64,000 bases of DNA, from positions 109,095-173,094 of the forward strand of contig CALYLW010000549.1 of the NCBI GenBank assembly GCA_944989445.1. Direction: 5' to 3'. Every line of letters begins with the position of its first letter. The stretch's first letter is position 1. Positions 36,083 to 48,553 of this stretch are shown in pieces. This stretch comes from Ampullaceana balthica. Lineage: Eukaryota; Mollusca; Gastropoda; Lymnaeidae. A model generated the notes under the pieces. It did no database searches. It saw nothing but the letters and a program-made list of their open reading frames with translations, and was not told the DNA's origin. A program made the translations under genes and the position numbers.

Positions 36083-37368
36083 TTCACACCAATCCCCCGT
36101 ACATGGTATATTGTTTTGTCCATTGTAAACTTTAATGTAAACGATGACTTTGACAGGGAGGTAATTTAAATATACTAATCAACGCTTCAGTTTGCTGGAT
36201 TGTCTGGACCTGAAATGTATTGGTGGGGTTATTCAGGCAAACATTTGTATTTCAGTAGAGATTCTTTGGAGATGCACAATAAGTATGAATGTTCTCATAA
36301 GTCTTTTTTTATAAGTAATTATTTGTAAGTCATATCTGTATTTTATGTGAAACAAGTATGGCCACCTTTATAGTTTATAGGCTGAGACAAGACGGACAGC
36401 CCCCAGATTTCGTGTACTTCACCTCTGTCATTATTTCGGCTCTCTTTTATAGTAGTTCCGTGATGTTTAAAAGTAATCACTCTATCCAAGGTATGGTAGT
36501 ATGGTAGTTTATTTAGATGCTGTTACCAGTTGTTTTGTGTTTGTTTGTTTTTTTAATTTTAATACTGTTTTGTTTTTTGTTTATTTTTTTTTATTTTTTT
36601 AAATGTATTTCTTTTTAAATTATTTGGGGCGGGGGGGGGGTGGTTGACACAATATTTAATATACGGTAAACTTTATTTACTTAATGGCCACCTTTAAATT
36701 ATGCATTTTCAAGTTCTTTAAGAGCATTCAAGATATATATTCATACGAGATGGTGTAACTAATGGAGAGTGTTTAGCTTTGTGAAAGGCAGTGAAGTAAC
36801 TACTTTACAAAACCTACTAAATGGAAAGGTAGGAATTCGAACATCAGTGACGTCTTGACTCAAACTTCTTAGAATAGCGTCCATAATTCTTGCCGCACTA
36901 AGTCATGGGTCAGGAAACTGGTAAAAGATTGCATCGTGCCACCAAAGCTTGTAGCTGCAAATGTTAAGGGAATGGATATGTATAAAAGGAAGTGGATGTA
37001 TAATGGAAGTAGGTGTATAGTAGAAGTAGATGTATTGCTGAGATATAAATCGGAAGGCAATATATATTGTAGATATCTATACTATAGAGTGAAAGGTGAT
37101 GCATTGTGGAACTATATGGAGTGGAGGGAGACGTATTGTGTAGATATATCTATATATAGAGGAAGTAGGTGAACGACTGTGGGGAGGTGTGTCAAGGGAG
37201 ATACAAACTGTCATTTATTTTATTTTTTAATCTATTTTAACTTATTAAACTTATTATTTCTTTATTTATTTATTTATTTTTATTTCTTTATTTTTATTTC
37301 TTTTTTATTTATTTTTATTTATTTATTTATTTTATTTATATTTATTTTATTTGGGGGGGGCGTTTGCA
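36083..37368. other. Intergenic with (TTTA)n tract at 37246-37352
   Basis: T-rich runs and degenerate GTATAG/GTAGATATCTATA repeats near 36970-37170; no gene recognised. Confidence 0.5.
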
Positions 37369-37550
37369 TGGGCGTAGGGAAGGGGGGCAAGGGGGGCATT
37401 TGCCCCCCCCTACATTTGAGAAAAAAAATCATAAAAATGTCATAAAGTTGTTACAATAAAACTGAACTAAATTTCCTGAAAGTTTATTACATGGAAGACA
37501 GTTTACATTTATCAAACATAAAAAAGAATTATATCTGCAAGTATAACTGA

Positions 37551-39418
37551 TTACATTACTGATTGTTCTAAATATTCCAGTTGTTTAACAATTTCTGTAA
37601 CATTTTCAGCAAAAATCCGCAAGCTTTTATATTTATGTGTCCATCTAGTTTCACATAGCAAAGGAACATTTAGAATAAGTTTTCTTTGCTGATTACTTTC
37701 TCGGAAAAACACTATAATTGACTTAATTGTTTCTATTGTGTTTCGTACAACATTCACATTATTTAAATCGTTCACAACAAGATTTAGTTTATGTGAACTG
37801 CAATGTAAAAATGCTGCTTTGGGTATTTTTTTCGAATTATTGCTTGGACTCCTCCTTCTTTACCTGCCATTGTAGAACATTCGTAGTATCCTTGACCAAC
37901 AAGCATTGTCATATTTAATCAAAATTCTAATGAATTAGTAATGATGGTGTTGGCTAAACCTTCAGCTGTTCTATTGACAATTGTAATATATCCCAGGAAT
38001 TCTTCTGTGACCATCATTTTCCCATTTTGTTCTTAATTTTACAAATCTAACACCAAGTGACATCTGCTCAATGCCTCCCGAAATGTCATTTGTCTCGTCG
38101 GCAAGTATAGAAAATGCAACTGAATTATTTGCTTCACGAACAATGTCTTCATGCAAGAGAGACCCACAAATTTCGATTTTAGTGTTTTGCGTAGTTGCCG
38201 AGATACACTCAGCGGTTACCCGTCAAACGACCCCAGATAAAATGGCCCCGACATAACGGCCCCGGTCAAAACGGCCCCAGACAAATTGTTAACATTTTTT
38301 AACAAAAAAATTAATTTTGTTTGCATTTTAAGCTTTCGTCAATTTTTTCACCCTTAAAAAAGTGGTAAAATTGTAAAATTATTTCTTGTGACGTTATTAT
38401 ATTGTTTCTTGTCAACAAACAACCGTTATTGGTACCATTTCGCGTAAAGGCTATTAAATTCACTTTTGTGGTGTTATTATTATTGTTTATTGTTAGCTAA
38501 GCCTGACACTGAATAGGTGAGTAAAAATACAAATATATTTGATTGTAAATTTTACTATTTGTCCATCTATTAGTCCAGGGCCGTTTTGTCGGGGCCGTTA
38601 TGTCGGAGCCCAATTGTCGGGGCCGTTTTGTCCGGGGCGTTTTGTCGATGAACCATACTCAGCACTACAAGAACCAATTAACAAAAGATTACCAAGAACT
38701 TCATCTCCAGATTCAACACGAAACTCTAACAGTTCATACAAATTACCAGAATTTGATTCTGTTTCACGAAGTGCTAAAACATGCATGCAGAAAAATAGGA
38801 TTGTAGAAATGATGGGACCCAGTTGGTTGCGATTTTCTTGAATTTGTCTTCTAAATGATAAGTCCAACTGCTCATCTATAGAAACTGCTTTGGCTTCCAA
38901 TAAAGCAAATAAAATTGCTTGCATCTTCATGAGAGCCTTTGTGCCATAATGTGCTTTGCAGGTTGCTACGTGCATCTTCGTTGAAATCTTTATATTTTGT
39001 ACATGGTTTGATGACAAATACCCACTGAACTCATAGAATTACTTTTTGCAGAAACAACACGCAATATTTGCAAAAGGCACCTATTAACATTTGCGAGTAT
39101 ACAAGCCACGGTGAATAGTCTGATAACCATGCATATCTAAAAACTAAAAACTCTGTTTCCCTAACTGTCAGCTCTAAAATCATAATTTTTATCAAGGGTC
39201 CAACAATCACGAATCAGCTGCAATTTCAACTTATTTGAAAGGTCGTATGTCCAGACATACCTTCCAATATCCAATTTAGGAAATGAATAAGTGTCAGCGA
39301 CAATCAAATTAGGAACAGTTGTTTCAGTTGTGTCTGGCTGTTGAACGTGTACTGTTGTCCTCAATGCCAATGATAAGTCAGATGCTGCAGACGCCCCAAA
39401 ATCTTCTAATAACGGCAT
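37551..39418 (-). pseudogene. hAT transposase relic (TTF-finger, ZMYM1-like)
   Basis: On the minus strand, in order: N-terminal segment with FPKLDIGRYVWTYDL (39418-39161); TTF-type zinc-finger part with GAFCKYCVLF (about 39080); RRQIQENRNQLGPIISTILF (about 38860-38800); a 441-bp insertion; SILADETNDISGGIEQMSLG (about 38120-38060), which contains the first catalytic acidic residue of hAT transposases; and LLCETRWTHKYKSL (about 37680-37630). The C-terminal dimerisation domain is missing, and several stops and shifts separate the pieces. It cannot make an active enzyme. Confidence 0.92.
38214..38654. mobile_element. Inverted-repeat element, Mutator-like by TSD, inside the transposase
   Basis: Ends GGTTACCCGTCAAACGACCC and the inverse GGGGCGTTTTGTCGATGAACC (21 bp; core GGCGTTTTGTCGATGAACC) are followed inward by repeated GGGGCCGTTTTGTC-like modules in opposite orientation. 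Flanks ACACTCAGC (38205-38213) and ATACTCAGC (38655-38663) differ at one of 9 positions; 9 bp is the usual Mutator-like size. 441 bp, non-coding. Confidence 0.75.
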
Positions 39419-39899
39419 TTCGGAATCCCGCGATAGGTCTACTTTTCGACTTTTTTTTTAGCCTGTAAAAAAATTTCTGATATCCATCCTTGGTAATCCT
39501 GCAGTTTGTACACGTATATTATTTCACAGCAAAATTCAATTTTCTCGTGAGAACTTAAGTTTTTAATTTATTAAATGCATTAATAAATGTTGTATTTTAG
39601 CAATTACAGCACTAATTTGTAAGTCTTATTAATTTCTAAGGCTTTTTTCGACCCTTATTTTATACTGAACTTGAATTTAATTGAAAATTGTACCTGTATG
39701 GCATTGTCAGTTAAAATAAAAAAGTGGGTTTTTTTTGCCCCCCCCCCTGGAAAAATTCCTAGCGACGCCCATGGGCGTTTGCTCTTTTAGTGAAGGGGTA
39801 TCGGGGTTAAAACTTTATTAATTAAATTTGTTTCATTTCTAGTAAAGGGTGACGATTTTTTAAGCTGGTCGTGTTGCTGCTTCTTAAATTAACCAGTGA

Positions 39900-40060
39900 T
39901 GTAACCTATAGAATAGGACTGCGAAAAAGGCTTTTAAATAAAATACAAGAAACACAAACGAATCGTGTCATCAAAACAATAAATTAAAGTTTTATTAAAT
40001 AATAGACAAATACACAAGAAGACGTTTCGGCTAATGCCTTTACCAGTCCCCATATTTCTT
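39900..40060 (-). repeat. Possible Penelope-like element end with hammerhead-like core
   Basis: The minus strand reads ACTGGTAAAGGCATTAGCCG then AAACGTCTTCTTGTG, followed by a T/A-rich stretch. GGC-ATTA-GCC as stem II followed by GAAA and CGTC is like the hammerhead ribozymes in Penelope-like elements, but CTGGTAA replaces CTGATGA and no cleavage arm is found. Confidence 0.3.
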
Positions 40061-40189
40061 ATTTTCGTTCCTGTGTGTTTGTTGCTGGTGTCGTTTTATT
40101 TACTTAATTTTTTTTTGTGGACGGTATGCTATATAAATAATATAAAAGCCCAAGTGGCTCACTCATTGGATGTGGAACGCTGATGATGT

Positions 40190-40640
40190 ACAACAGTCTA
40201 TAGCAGTTTTAAAAAATCGTGTGGTGATTAGCGCTGTAAAAATATTTAATATGACGTCATTGGTTGATCTTATATTTAACACAAGGTGTGCATCAAAAGG
40301 TGTGCAAATTAATTACAAATTAAAGACGCGCTGTAAAAAATATATTATATGACGTCATTGCTTTAGCTTATATCTTAATTTTGGAAAAAGGGAACGATGT
40401 AAAAATAGGATTTGATGATTTATAATTATAAAATACTTTGTGTACATTTCAGGAAGTTTAATATTTCGTATTTATCAAACAAGGATAAGTTACTTGGGGT
40501 TTTGACAAAAAAAGTGGCGTACTTTATGGACGGCCCCTATAAAAATACTTTGTGAACATTTCAGCAAGTTTAATTTTTGCTTATGAATAAGGTGGGCGCC
40601 GTAGGCGCCCTAAAAGAAGTGGGCGCCGAAGGCGCCACGG
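40190..40640. repeat. Locally duplicated sequence with GGCGCC cluster
   Basis: GCGCTGTAAAAATAT...GACGTCATTG occurs twice 97 bp apart (40231, 40328), and AAATACTTTGTGWACATTTC twice about 111 bp apart (40432, 40543). GTACTTTATGGACGGCCCC at 40519-40537 is an orphan Harbinger-like end. GGCGCC palindromes crowd 40588-40636. Confidence 0.6.
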
Positions 40641-40696
40641 CGCCCCGGAACAATCTAGTTATATGATATTGAAGGAAGTCAGCCAAAACTTCTACA

Positions 40697-40727
<31 letters not shown>

Positions 40728-40735
40728 ACTCTCTA

Positions 40736-40818
<83 letters not shown>
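40697..40818. repeat. (CT)n microsatellite
   Basis: Interrupted on the left by CTAT and CACT variants, pure to the right. Confidence 0.95.
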
Positions 40819-40821
<3 letters not shown>

Positions 40822-42776
40822 CCTATCTCGGTCACCTAACACACGACAACCAGCAAACACCTTTGTCCCTTGGTCCAGATTTTGAGCTGTTTCCACTGCC
40901 ATCAATCGAGAGTCGCGTCGTTCGTTGGTGGCTGTGCTCTAGTTGTATTGACATCACAGGCATCGCCAGCTGGGGCGGGACCAACTGTGACAACATACCT
41001 AACATGTTTTAGCTTTCTCACATCTTTGCTGGACTGGTGCAAGTTAGGTGAGTATTTAACAACAACATTTTTACTCTTAAATAGTAATGAAGCAGGGTTT
41101 GAAAGGGGGGGGGGCGCTCAATAATTTCTGACCTAGATATGGAGATAAAGTGATAAGCGCATTTTTTATTATTTTTTTATAAAGCATGTACAAGGGAAAT
41201 AAGCTGGAGTTGGAGTTTTGCCCCCTTGTTGAAAAATAAAATTCCGCCAAGAACTATCATTTATAAATCTTTTTTAAAAAAATTAAAATAGATTTACATA
41301 TTGTTATAACAAAAGACTATTTAGACCTTCTGGTTAGATTTACCTGCGGCTAAATGAACTCTGCTTTCCCCTATCTTTCACTCGAATTCAAAAAGTTATC
41401 GGATATTATGAACAGCCCGGAATTTGTATAACTTCATGCATGTTAATGTAAACTCTTATTTACTCATCTGCATACATTTACCCAACAATATCATGTCCGG
41501 TGAAGAGTTCATGATGACCTTTATGCAGATATACAGATAATAAATAAAACAGTTCAAAAGATAAGATTGTTAAGCCAAGGGCTCGGTTTGTATAGTTAGC
41601 TCAAGATACACTTTTAATGGAAGACCCGTCAAGATTAATTTACACTAATTTAATGTCGCGGCTTGGAGACTACGACTTGAATATTTGTTTTATAAAACTT
41701 GAACCATTAAAAACATTGATCCATTTAGTAATATCGATCCGCGTAAGGATCCGATTACCTTGAGCCATAGGAGATTATGCCATGAAGAAATAGCCATGTA
41801 AATATTGGTGAAGGACTGTCACGTGTAAAGAAAAGAATCGATATTCTTACAATTATGCATCCTAAAGAAAGGAGTTTTCTTATAGTAAATTATAGTAACA
41901 TAGTCTTGTGGAATGGCCAAGTATTTAACCGTGTTTATCTTTAGAGAACCTTTGTCTTTATAGAACTCTGCCTTTTCCATCGGACTAGTTTTTCAACACT
42001 GTATAGTGAAGTACTCTGTTTTACGTTGTCACACACCGCCGTAAATTGTTTTATATTATTGTACGCTGTTGTACATTGTTGTACAACTTTTGGCACGTTC
42101 CTTGCCAGCCTTCCTCTACACCAACCCACCCCTGTTTATTGTTAGATATATAAATAGAACTAATGACAATAAAACTAGAGCGGATCAAAATATGCGTGGT
42201 GTGCAATCAATATGTCTCGAGATGTCTCGCTGTAAGCGCATCGCGCAGTGGCTGTATTTTTAACACAGCTGTTACACACAATCAGTGACGAAATGTTAGG
42301 GAAGTACACCGTTGCTAGAGGCTCGCGGGGTAGTATTAACATACATAATTCCCGTAATGGATGTAATGCTTCATGGATGTAATGCTGATTTCTTCAACAG
42401 TGCGCACCAAAAATTACTGCACCAAATATAACTCTTTTCGAACGTTCCGCATAAAATTGCTCAATATGATAATAAATGAATCAAATAAAAATAAATAAAA
42501 TAAATGAAAGTTCAGTATTACGTTATTTTTTAATCTGATGTGTATTTATTTTGAAAACTTCCGTCATTTTTTGACGGGTGATACTCTAGTTAAGATTTAA
42601 TTTTCAACAAATGTACCGCTTCCCTATATCAAATATATCAAATTTATCAAATATAATCTATGTTGCTATTAGCCTCGTTGGTAAACATTTCGTAACACAC
42701 GGGAAACATGAATGTAAAGAAACACGTCAGAAGAACTTTAGCAATCAACAATAAACAAGTCACTTAGGGGCCGTCC
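40819..42776. other. Intergenic, family C relic at 42400-42470
   Basis: The relic reads ACTGCACCAAATATAACTC and CGAACGTTCCGCATAAAATT. No gene or RNA is recognised in the rest. Confidence 0.5.
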
Positions 42777-42900
42777 ATAAATGACGTCACGCAATTTTGG
42801 CGAATTTTTGACCCCCTCCCCCCCTCGTCACAAAAAATTAGACCCCCCCCCCTACTTTTCTAAAAAATACGTCACAAAGCTTTGACAAAACACTTAGAAA
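42777..42900. mobile_element. PIF/Harbinger-like left end
   Basis: After TTA, GGGGCCGTCCATAAATGACG then TCACGCAATTTTGG matches the complement of the right end at 48883. No right end is found nearby, so this is a truncated copy. Confidence 0.6.
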
Positions 42901-43790
42901 GTAAGTATGTTTCAAATCACTTTTATTGTCATTTAAGCATTTATTATTTATTTAGTGAAGGTCTACATTGTAATATTGTAACCCACGTTTTTAAAACGTT
43001 TAACCGGCCTTCAGAAAACGAACTGTGTTAACATCCTTAGGTTACATTTTATTTTAATGCACACAAATTAAACATTGACTATTAATCATCACGGTTAACG
43101 TCTTTGCTTAGAAAAAAATTATTTTAAAATATTATTTTTAAAAAAAAATTTTTAATCCCTGAATTGACTGACGAATTCCCGCAAGAAAGAGGTCGGCGAA
43201 CTGGGGTAAATAACCTAATCTGGGGTCAAGAGGGAATTCTTGGGGGTAATGCAGACTCATTTGGGACATATCCACTACAATCCACTAGATATATTAAAAT
43301 ACGTCATGTGTACGTGTACGCTTGGAACATATGCCCATTATTTAACCGGTTCCTTCCGGAAAATGCATTTTTAAAATTTGACAACTGTAAATTTCTTACC
43401 TACGTACTATACGAAGACACCTAAATCAAGTTGACCCAATGAGTTATGACCTTTCTGCTCCTGTTGCCTGACAGCTTGATTTAGTGACCTCTATTAGCCA
43501 AACAATACCACTTGGTCGCGCTACGCCCCGGGTCTTACAAACACGCCAAGTCGTCACGTCCTCCAGGTCATCGGATTGTGGTCTTAGGGTCAGAACCACA
43601 AGCCCGTGGACACAAGTCTGTCTGTTGAGTTTGTTTTCTTTTTGGCATCAAAGTCCAGGCTCCTCGGGGTCGAAATGTTAGTTTAGATTAGTGTGAACGA
43701 TGATTATAATTCCTTTGGGAGTGATATAATTTAATTTTTTAAAGAATTTTCAAGGGAGAGAAAAATGACGTTTGGACGGGAGACAAACTA

Positions 43791-43838
<48 letters not shown>

Positions 43839-44143
43839 TTCAATTATTTATTAAATTTTGTTTTTAATTGTAACTAGTAGATGTTCATATCTTTGATCTG
43901 CCACAACGACGCATAATTTCTTTTATTTTTTTGTTTTGTTATTAAACTGTTCTTTAAAGTATCAATTAGAAACAAATATGAAGTTATCTATAACTATAAT
44001 TTTTAACGACAATGAAAGTGCTATTTTCCATATCCTGACACATTACCACAAGAAATTCCATCAAATATATATGTAAAAAAAAAGTAATCAAATTTTTAAA
44101 AATAATAATATTAAAATAACATTGTTGAGCTCGAAAGGTTTTT
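42901..44143. other. Intergenic with (AAT)n tract at 43795-43834
   Basis: About 13 AAT units; no gene recognised. Confidence 0.55.
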
Positions 44144-44728
<585 letters not shown>

Positions 44729-44770
44729 TTGTTAAATTATGAGGGTTACCTGGGTAACAACGTCAGTGGC

Positions 44771-44948
44771 AATATTCCCTTTAAGCTACGCGGCCTCCTC
44801 ACAGATATCTGACCAACGCCACACAGGAGTTTAGAATTACCGCGCAGCAAATTTTGTATAATATTTCACAAAAAATAGATGCTGTGCAACTTTGCACACT
44901 AATTTTTGTACTTTCCACACGTACCAACAAACCTTAGATGGAATGTTT
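44771..44948. mobile_element. Family B MITE, copy 2
   Basis: AATATTCCCTTTAAGCTACG at the left, CCTTAGATGGAATGTT at the right. GTCAGTGGC precedes it and GTCAGTGGG follows one base after it, the same one-base offset seen at copy 1. Confidence 0.7.
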
Positions 44949-45168
44949 GTCAGTGGGTATCCAAAAACTAAATAATAGATACATTAATGAATAAATACAG
45001 TTGAAGATTACTGGACAACTAAAAAAATATTAAAAAATTAAATATTTTACAGTAAGTTTATGGAGTCCTAGTGGAGGTCTGGGAGGAGATGGGAGGGAGG
45101 TGGGAAGATTGGTCCAGGAGAAGATGGGAGGGAGGTGGGAAGATAAGTATGAAAGCCTTACCATTGCT

Positions 45169-45262
45169 GTGACCGACTTACCACTGTCACTTGGACCGAC
45201 TTACCCCTGTCACAGTGACCGACTTTCCACTGTCACTGTGACCGACTTACCACTGTCACTGC
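45169..45262. repeat. 24-bp minisatellite, about 4 copies
   Basis: Unit GTGACCGACTTACCACTGTC plus ACT and a variable base. Confidence 0.85.
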
Positions 45263-45415
45263 GTGTTACCGCCTTCCATGTTGCAGTCATGGTCGAGTCA
45301 ACCTGTGAGGTCAACCTTTCAATTTTCTGTTGAAAATGTCCTTGGCTCTGAAGAAAAAGAAATGGCCGCTTGAATTTCACGTCAATGGAGCGACAAGGAA
45401 GGGGTTGTTTGTGTG

Positions 45416-45530
45416 TGTGGGGGGGGGGCTGGTGTATGTGTGGGGGGGTTGGCGTGTCGTGTGGGGACTGATGTGTGGGGGATGTTGTGTTGGGGATGTT
45501 CTGTGTGTGGGGGGTGGATGGGTGGGAAGC
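45416..45530 (+). repeat. G-run cluster
   Basis: At least six runs of four or more G, separated by short GT-rich loops, all on the + strand; strong G-quadruplex potential. Confidence 0.8.
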
Positions 45531-45848
45531 CTTTTTAAATATAGACAGAAATAGCTTGGGAAATGGTTTTTAGAATGGAGGTAAACAAGCGGTTTTCATT
45601 TATGTTTGTAAACACAAGTCTCAAGTATAAGGCATTGGCTTGGGTTAATAAATACTAATGTCCAAGCAAGGGGCAGTGGATCAAAATGATGCAATGGCTT
45701 AACACAAGACGGTGGATTACCGTGGTGGCAAGGGATTTGTCCACTTGCCATGCTCACCTATAGTATGATGATAACCCATTGCCCTTGGTAATCCATCATT
45801 GCTTCGTTTCAATCAATTGCCTTTGTTTATCCACTGCCCCACGCCTTC

Positions 45849-46158
45849 GATTGCCCTTGTTAATCCATCGCCCTTGTTAATCCATCGCCCTTGTTAATCC
45901 ATCGCCCTTGTTAATCCATCGCCCTTGTTAATCCATCGCCCTTGTTAATCCATCGCCCTTGTTAATCCATTGCCCATGTTAATCCATCGCCCTTGTTAAT
46001 CCATCACCCTTGTTAATCCATCGCCCTTGTTAATCCATCGGCCTTTTTAATCCATCGCCCTTGTTAATCCATCACCCTTGTTAATCCATCGCCCTTGTTA
46101 ATCCATCGGCCTTTTTAATCCATCGCCCTTGTTAATCCATCGCCCTTGTTAATCTACT
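45849..46158. repeat. 17-bp minisatellite, about 18 copies
   Basis: Unit GTTAATCCATCGCCCTT with CACCC and GGCCTTT variants recurring in the same order. Confidence 0.95.
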
Positions 46159-46849
46159 TTCTCATGTTAACTCACCACACACTGCGGCCCCCACCTAAAA
46201 GTGTAAGTGGCCACGAGTTGCCTAAAAGGATGACGTCAGAATATTTTACCATGTTAAATACTTGGAAAATTAAGTCACAAGTTTTGCTCATGCTTAAAAA
46301 AAGAAAAGAAAGACAAAACAAGTAATTGAACATTCCCATTAGAAGCCTTCTTCTATAGAAGAAAATACAAGACAATGTATGAAAATAGTATAAAAAAGCG
46401 TGTTTTCCCAAAATGTCAATGTAGATTGTAGATCATTGTTTAAAACAGAAAGCAATCTTTGTTGTTGTTAGAAACGGTAGCTAAATTGTTTCAATTTAAA
46501 ATGAGTTTTCCATCAAAATTATTCTCGTAGTTACTGGATATGGACCCCTCTAAGGTTCGTTGGTCCGTGTGCAAAGTAAAAAAACAAAGGAACTCAAAGT
46601 TGCAAAGCATCCATTTTTTTTTGTTGCAATATTCTTTTCAAAATTTGCTGCGCGGTAAGGGTCCGTCCATAAATGACGTCACGGACCTAGGGGGGGAGGG
46701 GGGTCACACTTTTGTGACGATGCGTGACGAGGGGGAAGGAGGGGGTTCAGGAAATGTGAGGTCACATCAAAAGGGTAGATTAAAATAAAACTTACACTGA
46801 AATATTTGGTCACTTACAATTTATTTAATGATTTTTTGTTGTTGTAAAT

Positions 46850-48553
46850 CAGTACTTCTCAAAGTACCGGTCGGTAGGCCATCAGACGCCGGTCGGCGTA
46901 GGTTATCAAGAAATGAAAATTAAATCTAATTATAATCCTTAAGTTTGAGAACTCATGAGAATGTATGAAATTGTTACCCTGCGTCGTTTGATGTTGACAT
47001 CAAAGCATTTGTGATGTCACCGCCGCTCCGTTTAGTTCTCTCAAGGCAGTAGTCGACGAACTTTTTTGCCCGTTAACCCAAAATATAGAAGTGTCTGTGT
47101 GCGTTACAGACTCGAGGTCCTGCTCACATGACTCGGGGATTTGGGGGAGCGTCGTTAGCACCCCCCCGGAAATGCAACTGGTGAGTTTTACAAGCATCAC
47201 AAGTGTATGAAAATGATCTGAATAGGATTATGTATAGATATTTTAAGTCAAAACGACACGGAATATCAATTTTTCATTTATTTTTTTTTATGGGGGGGGG
47301 GTTCTATTTGATACAATTATAAACGTTTTAAGTTTGATATCATTGTTCGATTGGTTTTTGGTCAAACGCCAAGAGTTCCCTTTTTACCCCAAATGAAATA
47401 ATAATAATAATTGATAATTTATATAGCGCTGTATCCCAGCAAGGAACCAGGCTCACAGCGCTTTAAATGGAGAGCATAACTTACATATAATAATTAAATA
47501 ACCATTCATACCATAATAACAACATACAGGACAACACATTACACATAAGCTACGTTAATCATTATTTTTAATTTTGTAAATACATTTTGAAAAGATGCGT
47601 CTTAAGTGCAGCCTTGAAGGACTTGGTAGTTGGAATACTACGGACGTGTAATGGTAGAGAATTCCATAATTTCATAAAATAGATAATTTACCGCTGTTTA
47701 CAGACCCCTCGGTTAAGCCGCCCGATAGCGGTAGTCATGTATTTTTCATTAGTTTATAAATTCCACAAGAGAATTCAACAATTTAAACACGCCTCCTCGA
47801 CCATACAACCAAAAAAAAACCAAAAAAAACCTCGTGAGCTTCGGAGTAAAAAGTTAAGATAATATTGGATATTTTATTAATGTCATAGTATTTTTCAGTC
47901 TTCAACTTGCAGTATTACTGTATTTTGCGACGCACAAGATGACACCCTACTTTCCTGCACAAATGTGGGGTTCGTACAGTACTCGCCATATTCCTCTTCC
48001 AGCGCATACCAAATAATTTTTCGAAAACATGAGATTTGATATCAATGTGGTAATTTTAGATCAAATGCCTTTGAAAACTTTCATTAAAAGATCGAAATCA
48101 ATTTTTAGGAATCGTCTTGTATCTATATATTCTTGGTTTATCAACAATGAAATGATCCTTGTAATATCAATAGTCACATAGTCAGTTCCTTACTGGGATA
48201 CAGCGCTATATAAATTGTCAATTTATTATTATTATTATTATTCGCGAGCTTAATCGCGAAGGTTAATCACATCAAATGGTTTTTGACATTACCGCTACAT
48301 TTTTCGTTAGCTGTCTTGCTATGCCTTGGCAACTAGACAATTTTTTTTTCAAAAATATATTAGACTATATAAAACATGCCGAAATCATACTTAATGTTAT
48401 AGGGCTTTAAGCCATGTAGGGGCTCATTTTGCTATCAAGTCAGTACAGGGAAAATTACGTCAAAACGGGAAAAGAATGAACCGGTACCTGGTGAAATGCA
48501 TTTTTAAAAAAAACCTTCCGGTCGTCTAATACGAACAAGTTTGAGAAGCACTG
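46850..48553. mobile_element. hAT-like element nested in the Harbinger-like element
   Basis: CAGTACTTCTCAAAGTACCG and the inverse AAGTTTGAGAAGCACTG form CAGTGSTTCTCAA-type hAT ends, as at 25744. The immediate 8-bp flanks do not match, but CTTACAATTTATTTAATG occurs on both sides (46813-46830, 48555-48572). Confidence 0.65.
47398..48245. mobile_element. TIR element with TTTATATAGCGCTGTATCCCAG ends
   Basis: ATAATTTATATAGCGCTGTA then TCCCAGCAAGGAAC at the left is inverted at 48186-48225. (AAT)n and (ATT)n tracts border the outside. It is the innermost layer of the nest. Interior includes GATGCGTCTTAAGTGCAGCC; no transposase. Confidence 0.72.

Larger units (their letters stand above)
37377..39773 (-). 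mobile_element. hAT transposon, parent of the 56.6-kb MITE
   Basis: TIRs start CATGGGCGTAGGG (left) and end CTAGCGACGCCCATG (right), with an exact 8-bp duplication GGCGTTTG at 37369-37376 and 39774-39781. Encodes a transposase relic. Both terminal regions are nearly identical to the MITE at 56596-56874. After removing the nested 441-bp element it is only about 1.95 kb, so it is itself deleted. Confidence 0.95.

Noticed and set aside
32541..36128. Open frames of about 1,100-1,200 codons with a 14-residue repeat
   Set aside because: They lie in the 14-bp minisatellite, which lacks stop codons. More than one frame is open, the 'protein' is the same 14-residue pattern in each, and there is no start context or splice signal.
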